A stretch of DNA of 52,403 bases, taken from Pseudozobellia thermophila. Its GTDB lineage: Bacteria; Bacteroidota; Bacteroidia; Flavobacteriales; Flavobacteriaceae. Made by a program: the position numbers and the translations under genes. The stretch covers positions 1 to 52,403 of the forward strand of contig NZ_FQYU01000015.1 in the NCBI RefSeq assembly GCF_900141855.1, read 5' to 3'. Positions 1 to 7,197 of the stretch are shown piece by piece. Each line of letters starts with the position of its first letter. Within the stretch, counting starts at the first letter, position 1. The notes under the pieces are model-generated. The model did not search any database and was not told the DNA's origin. It saw only the letters and a list, made by a program, of their open reading frames with translations.

Positions 1-264
1 GGCAGGATTGACCACTAGGGAAGACCAACCATAGGACTCGAAACAACGATGCGCCGAATACCCACAGCAGCCGGCCTCGTAAGCCGTAACGACTTCATGA
101 TCGGCGAAATGTTTATCAACATAATCTTTAAGTTGCTCCGGGTCCGGATCCATCGAAAATGACTTGCCTGAAAACAGATCTGTAGCGCAATGCACTTTCC
201 AACTTCTCTTGTGAATGTCGATCCCAATGTATAACTTCGGTACAGCAGTAATTTGAGTAACCAT
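1..264 (-). CDS. IS110-family transposase, N-terminal part (cut by window edge)
   Basis: Reading the minus strand from the ATG at 264 gives 88 codons open to the window edge. The start contains YIGIDIHKRSWKV, the first acidic motif of the DEDD (RuvC-like) transposases of IS110 elements, followed by an EAGCCGYSAHR segment typical of the same domain. These enzymes move the element by a site-specific mechanism without terminal inverted repeats, so no repeat is expected upstream. The C-terminal Ser-containing domain lies outside the window. The family call is strong; whether the copy is intact cannot be seen. Confidence 0.9.
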   Translation of the reverse strand, partial: MVTQITAVPKLYIGIDIHKRSWKVHCATDLFSGKSFSMDPDPEQLKDYVDKHFADHEVVTAYEAGCCGYSAHRCFESYGWSSLVVNPA

Positions 265-319
265 ATCTTTAATTTTTAGTTCACTTTAAAGATACTCGAC
301 TTACTGCTTTTTCATCGAT

Positions 320-428
320 GCTATAAGTAATTGCTTGTTCTCGCCTACTTCTGAAAATCCTCGCGGATTTTCAGTCTGGTGTGTACTTGCTAAGTTAAGT
401 GCTAAACCACGCAACTACTCATAGCCGA
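320..428 (+). repeat. attC-like imperfect palindrome, copy A1
   Basis: The outer arms GCTATAAGTAATTGC (320-334) and GCAACTACTCATAGC (411-425) are nearly complementary. A perfect central hairpin CTGAAAATCC/GGATTTTCAG sits at 351-374. A second, diverged copy is at 2198-2305. The layout of paired outer arms, bulges and a central stem just before a small gene resembles the recombination sites of integron cassettes. The canonical core GTTRRRY is not cleanly present (GTTGTAC follows at 433), so 'attC-like' is an inference. Confidence 0.6.
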
Positions 429-487
429 GAACGTTGTACGCAAGCATGAAAATCGGAACAAACAAGAAATATATGAAAATCAAGAAA

Positions 488-964
488 ATGAAAAAATCAA
501 TTTTCCTCCTATTACTTTTAACCTCTGTATCTGTATTTTCCCAAAACTCAGATTACAAGGTATCCTCCTATCTAACGGAAGGAACAAAAGCACCAAATAC
601 TCATTATATCGGAGAAGCTTGGTTGAATGCTATTATCCACGATGATGAGGAATTGGGTTATAATATTACAAAAGCAACTTTTAAAGCTAACTCGACCTTG
701 GACTGGCATAAACATGGAACTGCGCAAGTCTTAATAATTGTAGATGGAGAAGCATATTATCAGGAGAAAGGAACTGCGCCTGTAATTTTGAAAAAAGGCG
801 ATGTAATTAAATGTGAGAAAGACATTGAACATTGGCATTCTTCTACCAAATTTAGTGATGTAACATATTTAGCTTTATATGGTGGTGGACAACCAACTTC
901 TTGGACTGAAGTAGTTACGCAGGAGTATTATGATGAAGTAGCCGAAAAACTAAAGGGTAATTGA
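488..964 (+). CDS. Exported cupin-domain protein
   Basis: The 158-residue protein starts with a clear signal peptide (KKSIFLLLLLTSVSVFSQ). I chose the ATG at 488 because it puts the Lys-Lys and the hydrophobic core at the N terminus. In-frame starts at 434, 446 and 473 would add a charged leader. A single cupin barrel follows, with HKHGTAQVLIIVDGE near residue 74 and ILKKGDVIKCEKDIEHWH further on, which supply the usual His/Glu metal ligands. Cupins of this size are often metal-dependent oxygenases, isomerases or binding proteins; no substrate can be inferred. The gene sits between two attC-like palindromes and is AT-rich, like a mobile cassette. Confidence 0.8.
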   Translation: MKKSIFLLLLLTSVSVFSQNSDYKVSSYLTEGTKAPNTHYIGEAWLNAIIHDDEELGYNITKATFKANSTLDWHKHGTAQVLIIVDGEAYYQEKGTAPVILKKGDVIKCEKDIEHWHSSTKFSDVTYLALYGGGQPTSWTEVVTQEYYDEVAEKLKGN

Positions 965-1121
965 AATAACACACTCGGACGGAAATGCCAACGTACAACA
1001 ATGCCTAAAAACAATACGGGCTACGGGTTTTGACGAATGGCTTGCGTATTTTTATGAAGTCCGCCAAAACAATTGGATTTTGGGATTTTAAAAGAAAAAA
1101 ATAAAATCAAAACAAAAGGTT

Positions 1122-1180
1122 TCGGCTAATCGCTGAACGGAAAGCAAACGCCAGTTTGCTCCCGTACTGTTCTTAGCCGA
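1122..1180 (+). repeat. attC-like imperfect palindrome A3
   Basis: Outer arms TCGGCTAA (1122-1129) and TTAGCCGA (1173-1180) are perfectly complementary. The inner hairpin GCAAAC-gcca-GTTTGC lies at 1144-1159. It shares the GGCTA/TAGCC outer arms with the other palindromes of this region but not their middle. It runs directly into the GC-rich repeat B1. Confidence 0.55.
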
Positions 1181-1462
1181 GCCGATGGTCGATGATACCT
1201 CCGGCCCGTAAAAAACCGGGCGGTCGAGGCCGCCGCCCTACCTTTTTTTCCTACCATCGACCATCGGCCAGACAGTACGACTGCACATTCGCCCATAAAA
1301 TTTGCTATATTCAATCCAAGAAAACCCGGACGGAACCGTTCGCGGTCGGTACCATCGACATCACCGCCTATAGCGCATGTGCGTCTAATGGCGACCCCTT
1401 GCCAGGGTATGCAAAGCATACCTCGCAACTCGCCATAGCCGTCTGGCCGTTGACGGTCATTT
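1181..1462 (+). repeat. GC-rich repeat B, copy 1
   Basis: About 280 bp that recur at 2310-2580 with a few substitutions and small indels. The left end is a 14-bp perfect inverted repeat, GCCGATGGTCGATG (1181-1194) with CATCGACCATCGGC (1255-1268), enclosing a GC-rich stretch and a T-run. Its base composition is very unlike the AT-rich genes on either side. Open frames across it (about 90 codons) match no family I know and look accidental. It may be a non-coding mobile repeat or part of a cassette recombination site. Confidence 0.65.
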
Positions 1463-1474
1463 AAACACAAAAAA

Positions 1475-1864
1475 ATGGACAAATTAAATAAAGAAGTTTC
1501 TGAATTTCTTGACGGATTGAATCATCCATTGTGAGATGAAATTGAAAATTTACGTCATATAATAATAAATGCAATAAATGGCTTAACGGAAAATGTAAAA
1601 TGGAACGGACCGAATTATTGTTATGAAGATAATGACCGAATAACAATGAAAATTCAGCCACCAAAGCAAATTCAATTGATTTTTCACAGAGGTGCTAAAA
1701 AACAAGAGCAGCCAAAAGAGAAAATTATTCAATCAAAGTCAAAACTTTTGTTGTGGAAAGAGAATGACAGAGCAATTGTAACGTTCAAAAATATGTCAGA
1801 AATTGAGAATGGAAAAACGGACTTGACATCAATTGTAAACGAATGGATTTTAAAAGCGAAATAA
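1475..1864 (+). pseudogene. DUF1801 (YdhG-like) gene with an in-frame stop
   Basis: Reading from the ATG at 1475 gives MDKLNKEVSEFLDGLNHPL, a TGA at 1532-1534, then in the same frame DEIENLRHIIINAINGLTEN and WNGPNYCYEDNDRITMKI, ending at 1864. Without the stop this is a 129-residue DUF1801-type protein, a small family of unknown function; the KWNGP region is its characteristic motif. The stop replaces codon 20, and a single C-to-T change from CGA would explain it. Translation from an internal ATG at 1646 would give only the last 72 residues. Confidence 0.7.
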
Positions 1865-1929
1865 AAAAACGAACAGCCAATAATGTTGGGGTTACTTAAA
1901 GAAACTTCCAAAATAATTAGAATAACCGA

Positions 1930-2178
1930 ATGATGAAAAATAAGAACGAACCAAAAAAAAGTGAAGTAATTGATGGTTATACCATTAAGTATCACGCAAA
2001 CGGACAAACAATTTGGTCAAAAGGAAAAGTTATAAATGACCAACCAGAAGGATATTGGGAATGGTATCGCATTGACGGAACAATAAAACGTTCAGGACAT
2101 TTTGATAAGGGAGAACCAGTTGGGGAATGGACAACTTATGATAAAGAAGGAAAAGTATATAAAGTGACAAAAAAATAA
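1930..2178 (+). CDS. YwqK-type MORN-like repeat protein
   Basis: An 82-residue protein with no signal peptide. It carries two MORN-like units (YHANGQTIWSKGKVINDQPEGYWEWYRIDG, then TIKRSGHFDKGEPVGEWTTYDKEGK). This matches the repeats annotated as toxin-antitoxin system YwqK family antitoxin, although evidence for that role is thin. No toxin partner is adjacent. The segment after the stop contains CGCCAACATTGGC and leads straight into attC-like copy A2, as expected for a cassette gene. Confidence 0.65.
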   Translation: MMKNKNEPKKSEVIDGYTIKYHANGQTIWSKGKVINDQPEGYWEWYRIDGTIKRSGHFDKGEPVGEWTTYDKEGKVYKVTKK

Positions 2179-2197
2179 AAAACGAACCGCCAACATT

Positions 2198-2305
2198 GGC
2201 TATAAGTAATTGCTTGTTCTCGCCTACTTCTGAAAATCCTGGCGGATTTTCAGCTTGGTTTGTACTTATGAATTTTCGTGCTAACCCAAGCAACTACTCA
2301 TAGCC
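2198..2305 (+). repeat. attC-like imperfect palindrome, copy A2
   Basis: Second copy of A1. Outer arms GGCTATAAGTAATTGCTTG (2198-2216) and CAAGCAACTACTCATAGCC (2287-2305) pair at 17 of 19 positions. The central hairpin TGAAAATCC/GGATTTTCA is conserved. It lies immediately downstream of the YwqK-type gene and abuts GC-rich repeat B2 on the right. Confidence 0.65.
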
Positions 2306-2309
2306 GAGA

Positions 2310-2580
2310 CCGATGGTCGATGATACCTCCGGCCCGTAAAAAACCGGGCGATCGAGGCCGCCGCCCTACCTTTTTTTCCTACCATCGACCATCGGCCGGA
2401 CAGTACGACTGCACATTCGCCCATAAATTTGCTATCTTACATCCAAGAAAACCCGGACGGAACGCTTCGCGGTCGGTACCATCGACATCCCCGGCGATAG
2501 CGAATATGCCTCCAATGGCGATTCTTGCCAAGGTCTGCCACGCAGCTCGCCATAGCCGTCTGGCCGTTACCATGCATTAA
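2310..2580 (+). repeat. GC-rich repeat B, copy 2
   Basis: Second copy of the repeat at 1181-1462. It has the same left inverted repeat (CCGATGGTCGATG paired with CATCGACCATCGG) and the same downstream text up to the end of the Ala/Arg-rich open frame. In both copies it follows directly on an attC-like palindrome that ends in TAGCCGAG, so palindrome and repeat may move as one unit. Confidence 0.65.
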
Positions 2581-2648
2581 GGTCAAAACCTCGTTATCGA
2601 AATTTTTGCCAAGAATATCATTTCTCTTTCAAATAAAATATTGAACTA

Positions 2649-3887
2649 ATGACATCTAACCAACCAATAGAACCTAAACAAAGAATTGAAATTCTGGACA
2701 TCCTCAGGGGTTTCGCTTTACTTGGAATCATTTTCATGAACATGGGATTTTTTAGCGGATACGTTTTTATGCCCTTTGATGACCTTGAACAAATAACTGA
2801 TTTTCAATTGGATGAAAAATTATATTCGTTTTTAGATGTCATAGTCACAGGAAAGTTTTACACCCTCTTCTCACTTCTTTTTGCCGTTGGGTTCTATATT
2901 CAATATGAAAAGAACAAAGAAGATTCCATTAATTTTTTAAAAACATATCGAAGAAGACTATTTTTTCTGTTGTTGATAGGATTTTTGCACAGTTTAATTT
3001 GGTTTGGAGACATTTTACTTGCCTATTCGATATTTGGTTTTATCCTCATTTTATTCCGGAATGTCAAGTCAAAAAATCTTATTCTCTGGTCGTTGTTTTT
3101 CCTGCTATTTCCCCTTTTAATCGATTTATGTCTCTTGCCATTTTCCGAGGCTTTAAGTTCTGCTAGTCCTGAAAAAACGGCTGCCCTGGCCCATGTTCAA
3201 TATCCGGATATGACCGTTGAAGCAGTTATACGTACATTCCAGAATGGTTCAATTGCAGACCTGTTCATTTTAAACATTCATCATCTTGTCTGGAAATACT
3301 TAGGTTATATCCCATCAGGGGGGTATTTTAAATTCCTTGGAATTTTTCTTCTTGGTTACTATTTCGCTTCAATTGAATTTTTTACAAAAAAATCAAAATC
3401 AACATTATTGTTAATAACCAGTTTAACCGTAGGTCTTTTGGCTACTTTTTCAGCTAAAATAATTGGTGGAAGTTCCTATATGTTCCCACCAACTCCATTA
3501 AATATTCTTTATAAGTTCTTAGTATTGGCTGGCCAAATATTTATGTGCATTTTCTATATAACTTCCATATCTAAAATCGTTCAAACTTCGATAGGTAGAA
3601 GAGCATTTGGATATTTGATTCCTGTGGGGAGAATGGCCCTGAGCAATTACCTGTTTCAGACTTTGATCATGATTATTATATTTTACAATTTTGGATTTAA
3701 CTTAATTGGTAAAATCGGTTTATTGCATACATCAGGTATTGCTATTCTTATTTTGGTATCGCAAATTATTCTTAGCCATATCTGGTTAAGGCATTTCAAA
3801 TTTGGCCCCTTGGAATGGATTTGGCGTAGCCTGACTTATAAAAAAAGGATACATATCCGTTATCCAAATAACTATTTAGCCAAATGA
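2649..3887 (+). CDS. DUF418-family membrane protein
   Basis: A 412-residue multi-pass protein that begins with the family signature RIEILDILRGFALLGIIFMNM. About ten hydrophobic segments follow, and the C-terminal third contains GRMALSNYLFQTLI and a final GPLEWIWRSLTY, both characteristic of DUF418 (YeiB-like) proteins. The function of the family is unproven; a transport or envelope role is usual speculation. Length is normal and the frame is intact. It is the longest gene in the AT-rich left array and follows repeat B2 at 68 bp. Confidence 0.85.
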   Translation: MTSNQPIEPKQRIEILDILRGFALLGIIFMNMGFFSGYVFMPFDDLEQITDFQLDEKLYSFLDVIVTGKFYTLFSLLFAVGFYIQYEKNKEDSINFLKTYRRRLFFLLLIGFLHSLIWFGDILLAYSIFGFILILFRNVKSKNLILWSLFFLLFPLLIDLCLLPFSEALSSASPEKTAALAHVQYPDMTVEAVIRTFQNGSIADLFILNIHHLVWKYLGYIPSGGYFKFLGIFLLGYYFASIEFFTKKSKSTLLLITSLTVGLLATFSAKIIGGSSYMFPPTPLNILYKFLVLAGQIFMCIFYITSISKIVQTSIGRRAFGYLIPVGRMALSNYLFQTLIMIIIFYNFGFNLIGKIGLLHTSGIAILILVSQIILSHIWLRHFKFGPLEWIWRSLTYKKRIHIRYPNNYLAK

Positions 3888-3951
3888 TGGCATTAACCCA
3901 TGGTAATAATGTATTAAAATAATAGCCTAAATAGTAGTAAATTCAAGGGTT

Positions 3952-4007
3952 GTAGCCCGCTTCAACTTTCTTGTAACTTGAAAGGTAAGTGCCACGCAGT
4001 CGGCTAC
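3952..4007 (+). repeat. attC-like imperfect palindrome A4
   Basis: Outer arms GTAGCC (3952-3957) and GGCTAC (4002-4007), with an inner hairpin ACTTTC (3965-3970) pairing with GAAAGGT (3980-3986) with one interruption. It shares outer arms with A1-A3 and lies between the DUF418 and Crp-like genes. Shorter and less certain than the others. Confidence 0.45.
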
Positions 4008-4042
4008 CATTCTTATACTGACCGGGGGCGGTAATTTTGAAA

Positions 4043-4618
4043 ATGGTAACAGAAATTACAAATTCGATAAAACAACTAACCGATTTGACGGAATCGGAAA
4101 TTTCTAAATTTACCGAAATATCGAATATTAAGACCTTTAAGCCGAAATCTCATTTTATTAGAGCTGGTCATACTCCAACTGAATTTGGATTCGTAATAAG
4201 GGGGTTATTCCGGTACGTTTATATTTCCAAAGAAGGGAAGGAATATACAAAAGTCTTTATGCCGGAAAATAGCTTTATAAGTTCATATTCTGCAATGATT
4301 TCTAAATCACCTTCCTATTTTTTCATCGAAGCTATTGAAGATTCGAAAGTTTTGATCATGTCATATAACAATTGGCAAAAACTCAAAGAACAAAACCCAA
4401 AATGGAATTTGTTACTAGTAAAATTGTTGGAAAAAGGATATGCAACCAAGGAAAAAAGGGAACGGGAATTTTTGTTGCTAGATGCAGAAAATAGATATAG
4501 AATCTATTTAAAAGAATACCCAACATTAGAAAACAGGGTTAAGCAACATATGATCGCATCCTATTTAGGGATAACCCCCATAGCTTTAAGCAGAATAAGA
4601 AGGAAAATGAAGGCATAA
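4043..4618 (+). CDS. Crp/Fnr-family transcriptional regulator
   Basis: A 191-residue protein from the ATG at 4043 (a TTG two codons upstream is possible). Residues about 25-115 form a cyclic-nucleotide-binding-like beta barrel (AGHTPTEFGFVIRGLFRYVY, then FMPENSFISSYSAM). The C terminus carries a compact helix-turn-helix (HMIASYLGITPIALSRIRRK). Such flavobacterial proteins usually lack the cAMP-contacting residues, so the ligand is unknown. It stands alone in the cassette-like region with no obvious target operon beside it. Confidence 0.85.
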   Translation: MVTEITNSIKQLTDLTESEISKFTEISNIKTFKPKSHFIRAGHTPTEFGFVIRGLFRYVYISKEGKEYTKVFMPENSFISSYSAMISKSPSYFFIEAIEDSKVLIMSYNNWQKLKEQNPKWNLLLVKLLEKGYATKEKREREFLLLDAENRYRIYLKEYPTLENRVKQHMIASYLGITPIALSRIRRKMKA

Positions 4619-4680
4619 ACCTATGTTAATGCAAATGGGGTTACGGTCAAATACCTTTGTTAAAACAATAAAATTAAGGT

Positions 4681-5124
4681 ATGAAAAAGATACTCCCGCC
4701 ATTTCTTTTCTTATTCTGCATTATAATTATGGTTGCCATTAGGAAGCTCATAATTATTAAGGAAATTATTCCAAAACCATATAATTATTTTGGAGTGGTA
4801 TTATTGCTATTTGGAATCGTAATGACGGTTATTGTCAGAAAGGGATTTGAAAAAATCGGCACAGAAATACATACATTCAAAAATCCCAGGAAACTTGTAA
4901 CCCATGGACTTTTTAAATTAAGTAGAAACCCCATTTATCTTGGTTTCGCTCTAAGTTTATTTGGAGTTTGGATTCTTTTAGGTACAATTCTTCCAATGGT
5001 TGGGTGCTTACTTTTTATAATAGTAACCAACAGTTACTATATTCCATTCGAAGAGCGAATTATGGAACATACTTTTGGGAATGAATACAAAAAGTACAAG
5101 GAAAAAGTAAGAAGGTGGATATAA
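4681..5124 (+). CDS. Isoprenylcysteine carboxyl methyltransferase-like membrane protein
   Basis: 147 residues with four hydrophobic segments. The signature GLFKLSRNPIYLGFALSLFG and the terminal IPFEERIMEHTFGNEYKKYKEKV are those of the ICMT/phospholipid methyltransferase superfamily, whose members bind S-adenosylmethionine with a C-terminal RxP/EE pattern. The true bacterial substrate is unknown. Just after the stop comes CGCCAACACAAGTAACCCTT, a post-gene motif shared with the right-hand cassette segment. Confidence 0.8.
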   Translation: MKKILPPFLFLFCIIIMVAIRKLIIIKEIIPKPYNYFGVVLLLFGIVMTVIVRKGFEKIGTEIHTFKNPRKLVTHGLFKLSRNPIYLGFALSLFGVWILLGTILPMVGCLLFIIVTNSYYIPFEERIMEHTFGNEYKKYKEKVRRWI

Positions 5125-5211
5125 AAACTTCCGCCAACACAAGTAACCCTTGCACGCCCCGCAATCATCAAAACAACACCCTGCAACTCCCCACTTCAAC
5201 GCCCTGCAAGT

Positions 5212-5271
5212 CCCCCGCTTCAACAAGCTCAGTGCGGCGCTTTGAAGGGGGTGCCCGAAGGGCGGGGGATG
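5212..5271 (+). repeat. Repeat C, copy 1 (structured GC-rich intergenic repeat)
   Basis: The sequence CGCTTTGAAGGGGGTGCCCG followed by AGGGCGGGGGATGT recurs at 43925-43985. Upstream CCCCCGCTTCAA can pair with TTGAAGGGGG, and GCCC-gaa-GGGC forms a second small stem. It looks like a dispersed extragenic palindromic repeat and interrupts the motif that follows the methyltransferase gene. Confidence 0.6.
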
Positions 5272-5330
5272 TTTAACAACACCAGTTACAGCCCCTCTTG
5301 TACGGAGTACAAAACCACTTCATTTTAAAA

Positions 5331-5376
5331 GGATTACGCTTTTCTGTAAGAACAAAATTGTAAGAATTTTTATATT
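5331..5376 (+). repeat. Repeat D, copy 1, upstream of the TcmP/DUF5131 pair
   Basis: GGATTACGCTTTTCTGTAAG followed by a second TGTAAGAATTTTTATATT half. The same text with few changes occurs at 25040-25083. Each copy contains two direct TGTAAGAA-type units and lies 100-120 bp before the start codon of an AT-rich, apparently acquired gene. It may be a recombination footprint or a regulatory element. Confidence 0.6.
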
Positions 5377-5420
5377 CGTATGGGTTTGGCTAGCGCTAGC
5401 TATGGCTTTTATACCCAAAT

Positions 5421-5444
5421 TATATGTGCAATTGTACACATATA
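5421..5444 (+). promoter_or_regulatory. Palindromic operator candidate before the TcmP gene
   Basis: Arms TATATGTG (5421-5428) and CACATATA (5437-5444) are perfectly complementary around an 8-bp AT-rich spacer. The site ends 34 bp before the TcmP start codon, where a repressor would act. A second small palindrome, GCTAGCGCTAGC, lies about 25 bp upstream. Confidence 0.5.
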
Positions 5445-5478
5445 TAGTTGTTAACTGCAATATGAAAAAAACTGGGTC

Positions 5479-6315
5479 ATGAATGAATTTGGCGGAAATT
5501 GGACAAAAACCAAGATTGAGATTCTTGTCGACTATGCGAAAGCATATTTGCAAATAATGAAAGGTAAAGACTTTTTTAAATTATTATATTTTGATGGATT
5601 CGCAGGTTCAGGTTCGATTATCAAAGATAATAAAGTAGATATTGACATTACTGTTGGTGCAGCGAAAAGAATCGTAGAAATTGATAATCCTAGACCTTTC
5701 GATAGATACTACTTCGTAGAAAAGGATGAAGAGAACATAGAATCCTTAAAAGAAGTCACACAAGACTCGTTTCCTAATAAACAAATATTTCTTGTGAACG
5801 AAGACTGTAATAGAAAGCTAATTGACCTCTCAAATTATTTAAGAAACCCAGAAAATAAATCAGTTAGGACTTTAGCATATATTGACCCGTGCGGAATGCA
5901 AGTAGAATGGCGTTCAATAGAAGCTCTTAAAGGTCTTAATCTTGATATGTGGATTCTTGTTCCAACGGGTTTAGGTGTCAACAGACTTCTAAAAAAAAAT
6001 GGACAGATTTCAGAAGCATGGTTAAAACGACTTGAGAAATTTTTAGGTATAAGTAAAACCGAGATTACAGATTTATTTTATACAAAAAGTCCAACTCTTT
6101 TTGAAGAATTCACTCATATTCAAAAAGAAGATAAAGCGATTGAAAAATCAGCAGAGTTATATGGGAATAGATTAAAAGAGGTATTCGATCATGTTTCAAA
6201 ACCATATGAGTTGAGAAACTCGAGTAATTCAGTGATGTATCATTTATTCTTAACTTCGAACAATAAAACAGCAGTTAAAATTGCTAATGACATAGTAAAA
6301 AAATACAACGGATAA
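5479..6315 (+). CDS. tcmP: Three-Cys-motif partner protein TcmP
   Basis: 278 residues. The N terminus NEFGGNWTKTKIEILVDYAKAYLQIM and the glycine-rich YFDGFAGSGSI (about residues 37-47) followed by YYFVEKDEENIE give a Rossmann methyltransferase-like start. AYIDPCGMQVEW (about 133-144) occupies the position of the usual DPP/NPPY-type motif. The family is defined by being encoded beside a DUF5131 three-Cys protein, and that is the case here: the partner starts 2 bp after the stop. The biochemical function is not established; RNA or DNA modification, or phage defence, are plausible guesses. AT-rich and preceded by repeat D and a palindrome. Confidence 0.8.
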   Translation: MNEFGGNWTKTKIEILVDYAKAYLQIMKGKDFFKLLYFDGFAGSGSIIKDNKVDIDITVGAAKRIVEIDNPRPFDRYYFVEKDEENIESLKEVTQDSFPNKQIFLVNEDCNRKLIDLSNYLRNPENKSVRTLAYIDPCGMQVEWRSIEALKGLNLDMWILVPTGLGVNRLLKKNGQISEAWLKRLEKFLGISKTEITDLFYTKSPTLFEEFTHIQKEDKAIEKSAELYGNRLKEVFDHVSKPYELRNSSNSVMYHLFLTSNNKTAVKIANDIVKKYNG

Positions 6316-6317
6316 AT

Positions 6318-7043
6318 ATGGCACAATCAAGTATCGAATGGACGGAAATGACTTGGAATCCAACAACTGGTTGCACCAAAGTTTCTCAAGGCTGTAAATT
6401 TTGCTATGCAGAAATAATGTCTAAAAGACTGCAAGCAATGGGTGTTGAAAAGTACAAAGATAATTTTGAGGTTAAAACTCACGAAGAGGCCTTGAAAACG
6501 CCATACACTTGGAAGAAATCAAAAGTTGTTTTCGTAAACTCAATGAGTGATTTATTTCACGAAAAAATCCCCCTTGAATTTATACAAAAGGTTTTTAAGG
6601 TAATGAATGAAAATCCGCAACACCTTTTTCAAGTTTTGACCAAAAGAGCCGAAAGACTAAAAGAACTTCATCAAGAATTAAAATGGACTCATAATATTTG
6701 GATGGGTGTTTCAGTTGAAGAACAAAAAGTGGAAAATAGAATTGACTTTCTGAGAGAAACAAACGCAAGGGTAAAATTCCTATCATTAGAACCTCTAATC
6801 GGACCACTTCCAAATATGAATCTTGACAATATTGATTGGGTTATTGTTGGTGGAGAAAGCGGACATAATCCAAGACCAATGGATGCAGATTGGGTACTTG
6901 ATATACAAGAGCAATGTGAAAAAGCAGATGTTGCATTTTTCTTCAAACAATGGGGCGGAAGAAACAAAAAGAAAAACGGCAGAGAATTAAATGGTCGAAC
7001 CTATGATGAAATGCCAGAAATGGAATTGCAACATAGCGTCTGA
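6318..7043 (+). CDS. DUF5131 (phage Gp37/Gp68-type) three-Cys protein
   Basis: 241 residues. The N terminus SSIEWTEMTWNPTTGCTKVS, then QGCKFCYAE, holds the Cys-x6-Cys-x2-Cys cluster that resembles a radical-SAM iron-sulfur site with altered spacing. Further family marks are VFVNSMSDLFHE, LTKRAERL, SLEPLIGPL, VGGESGHNPRPM and FFFKQWGG. It is translated with TcmP (2-bp gap), so the two probably act in one pathway. The family is found in phages and in genomic islands; no activity is established that I know of. After the stop comes CCCAACAATAG, similar to motifs that follow other genes of this array. Confidence 0.85.
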   Translation: MAQSSIEWTEMTWNPTTGCTKVSQGCKFCYAEIMSKRLQAMGVEKYKDNFEVKTHEEALKTPYTWKKSKVVFVNSMSDLFHEKIPLEFIQKVFKVMNENPQHLFQVLTKRAERLKELHQELKWTHNIWMGVSVEEQKVENRIDFLRETNARVKFLSLEPLIGPLPNMNLDNIDWVIVGGESGHNPRPMDADWVLDIQEQCEKADVAFFFKQWGGRNKKKNGRELNGRTYDEMPEMELQHSV

Positions 7044-7197
7044 AAAGAAAGGTCTGTGCCCAACAATAGCACTCCATACACCCCCCTAATTCCCCAAACA
7101 ACCTCCTCCTTAACCGCTTTCTACTAAGCTTTACAGGTACGGGCAAGGCCTTCCTGTTTTCAATATGTATTTTAGCGGGAGAAAATTCAGATAAGAA

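Noticed and set aside
1192-1464. 90- and 100-codon frames inside the two copies of repeat B
   Set aside because: The frames shift between copies because of small indels and the peptides diverge at their ends, so the repeat is probably not coding.
320-2305. A true class 1-type integron
   Set aside because: No integrase, no attI and no clear GTTRRRY cores are present; only attC-like folding and cassette-like layout can be claimed.
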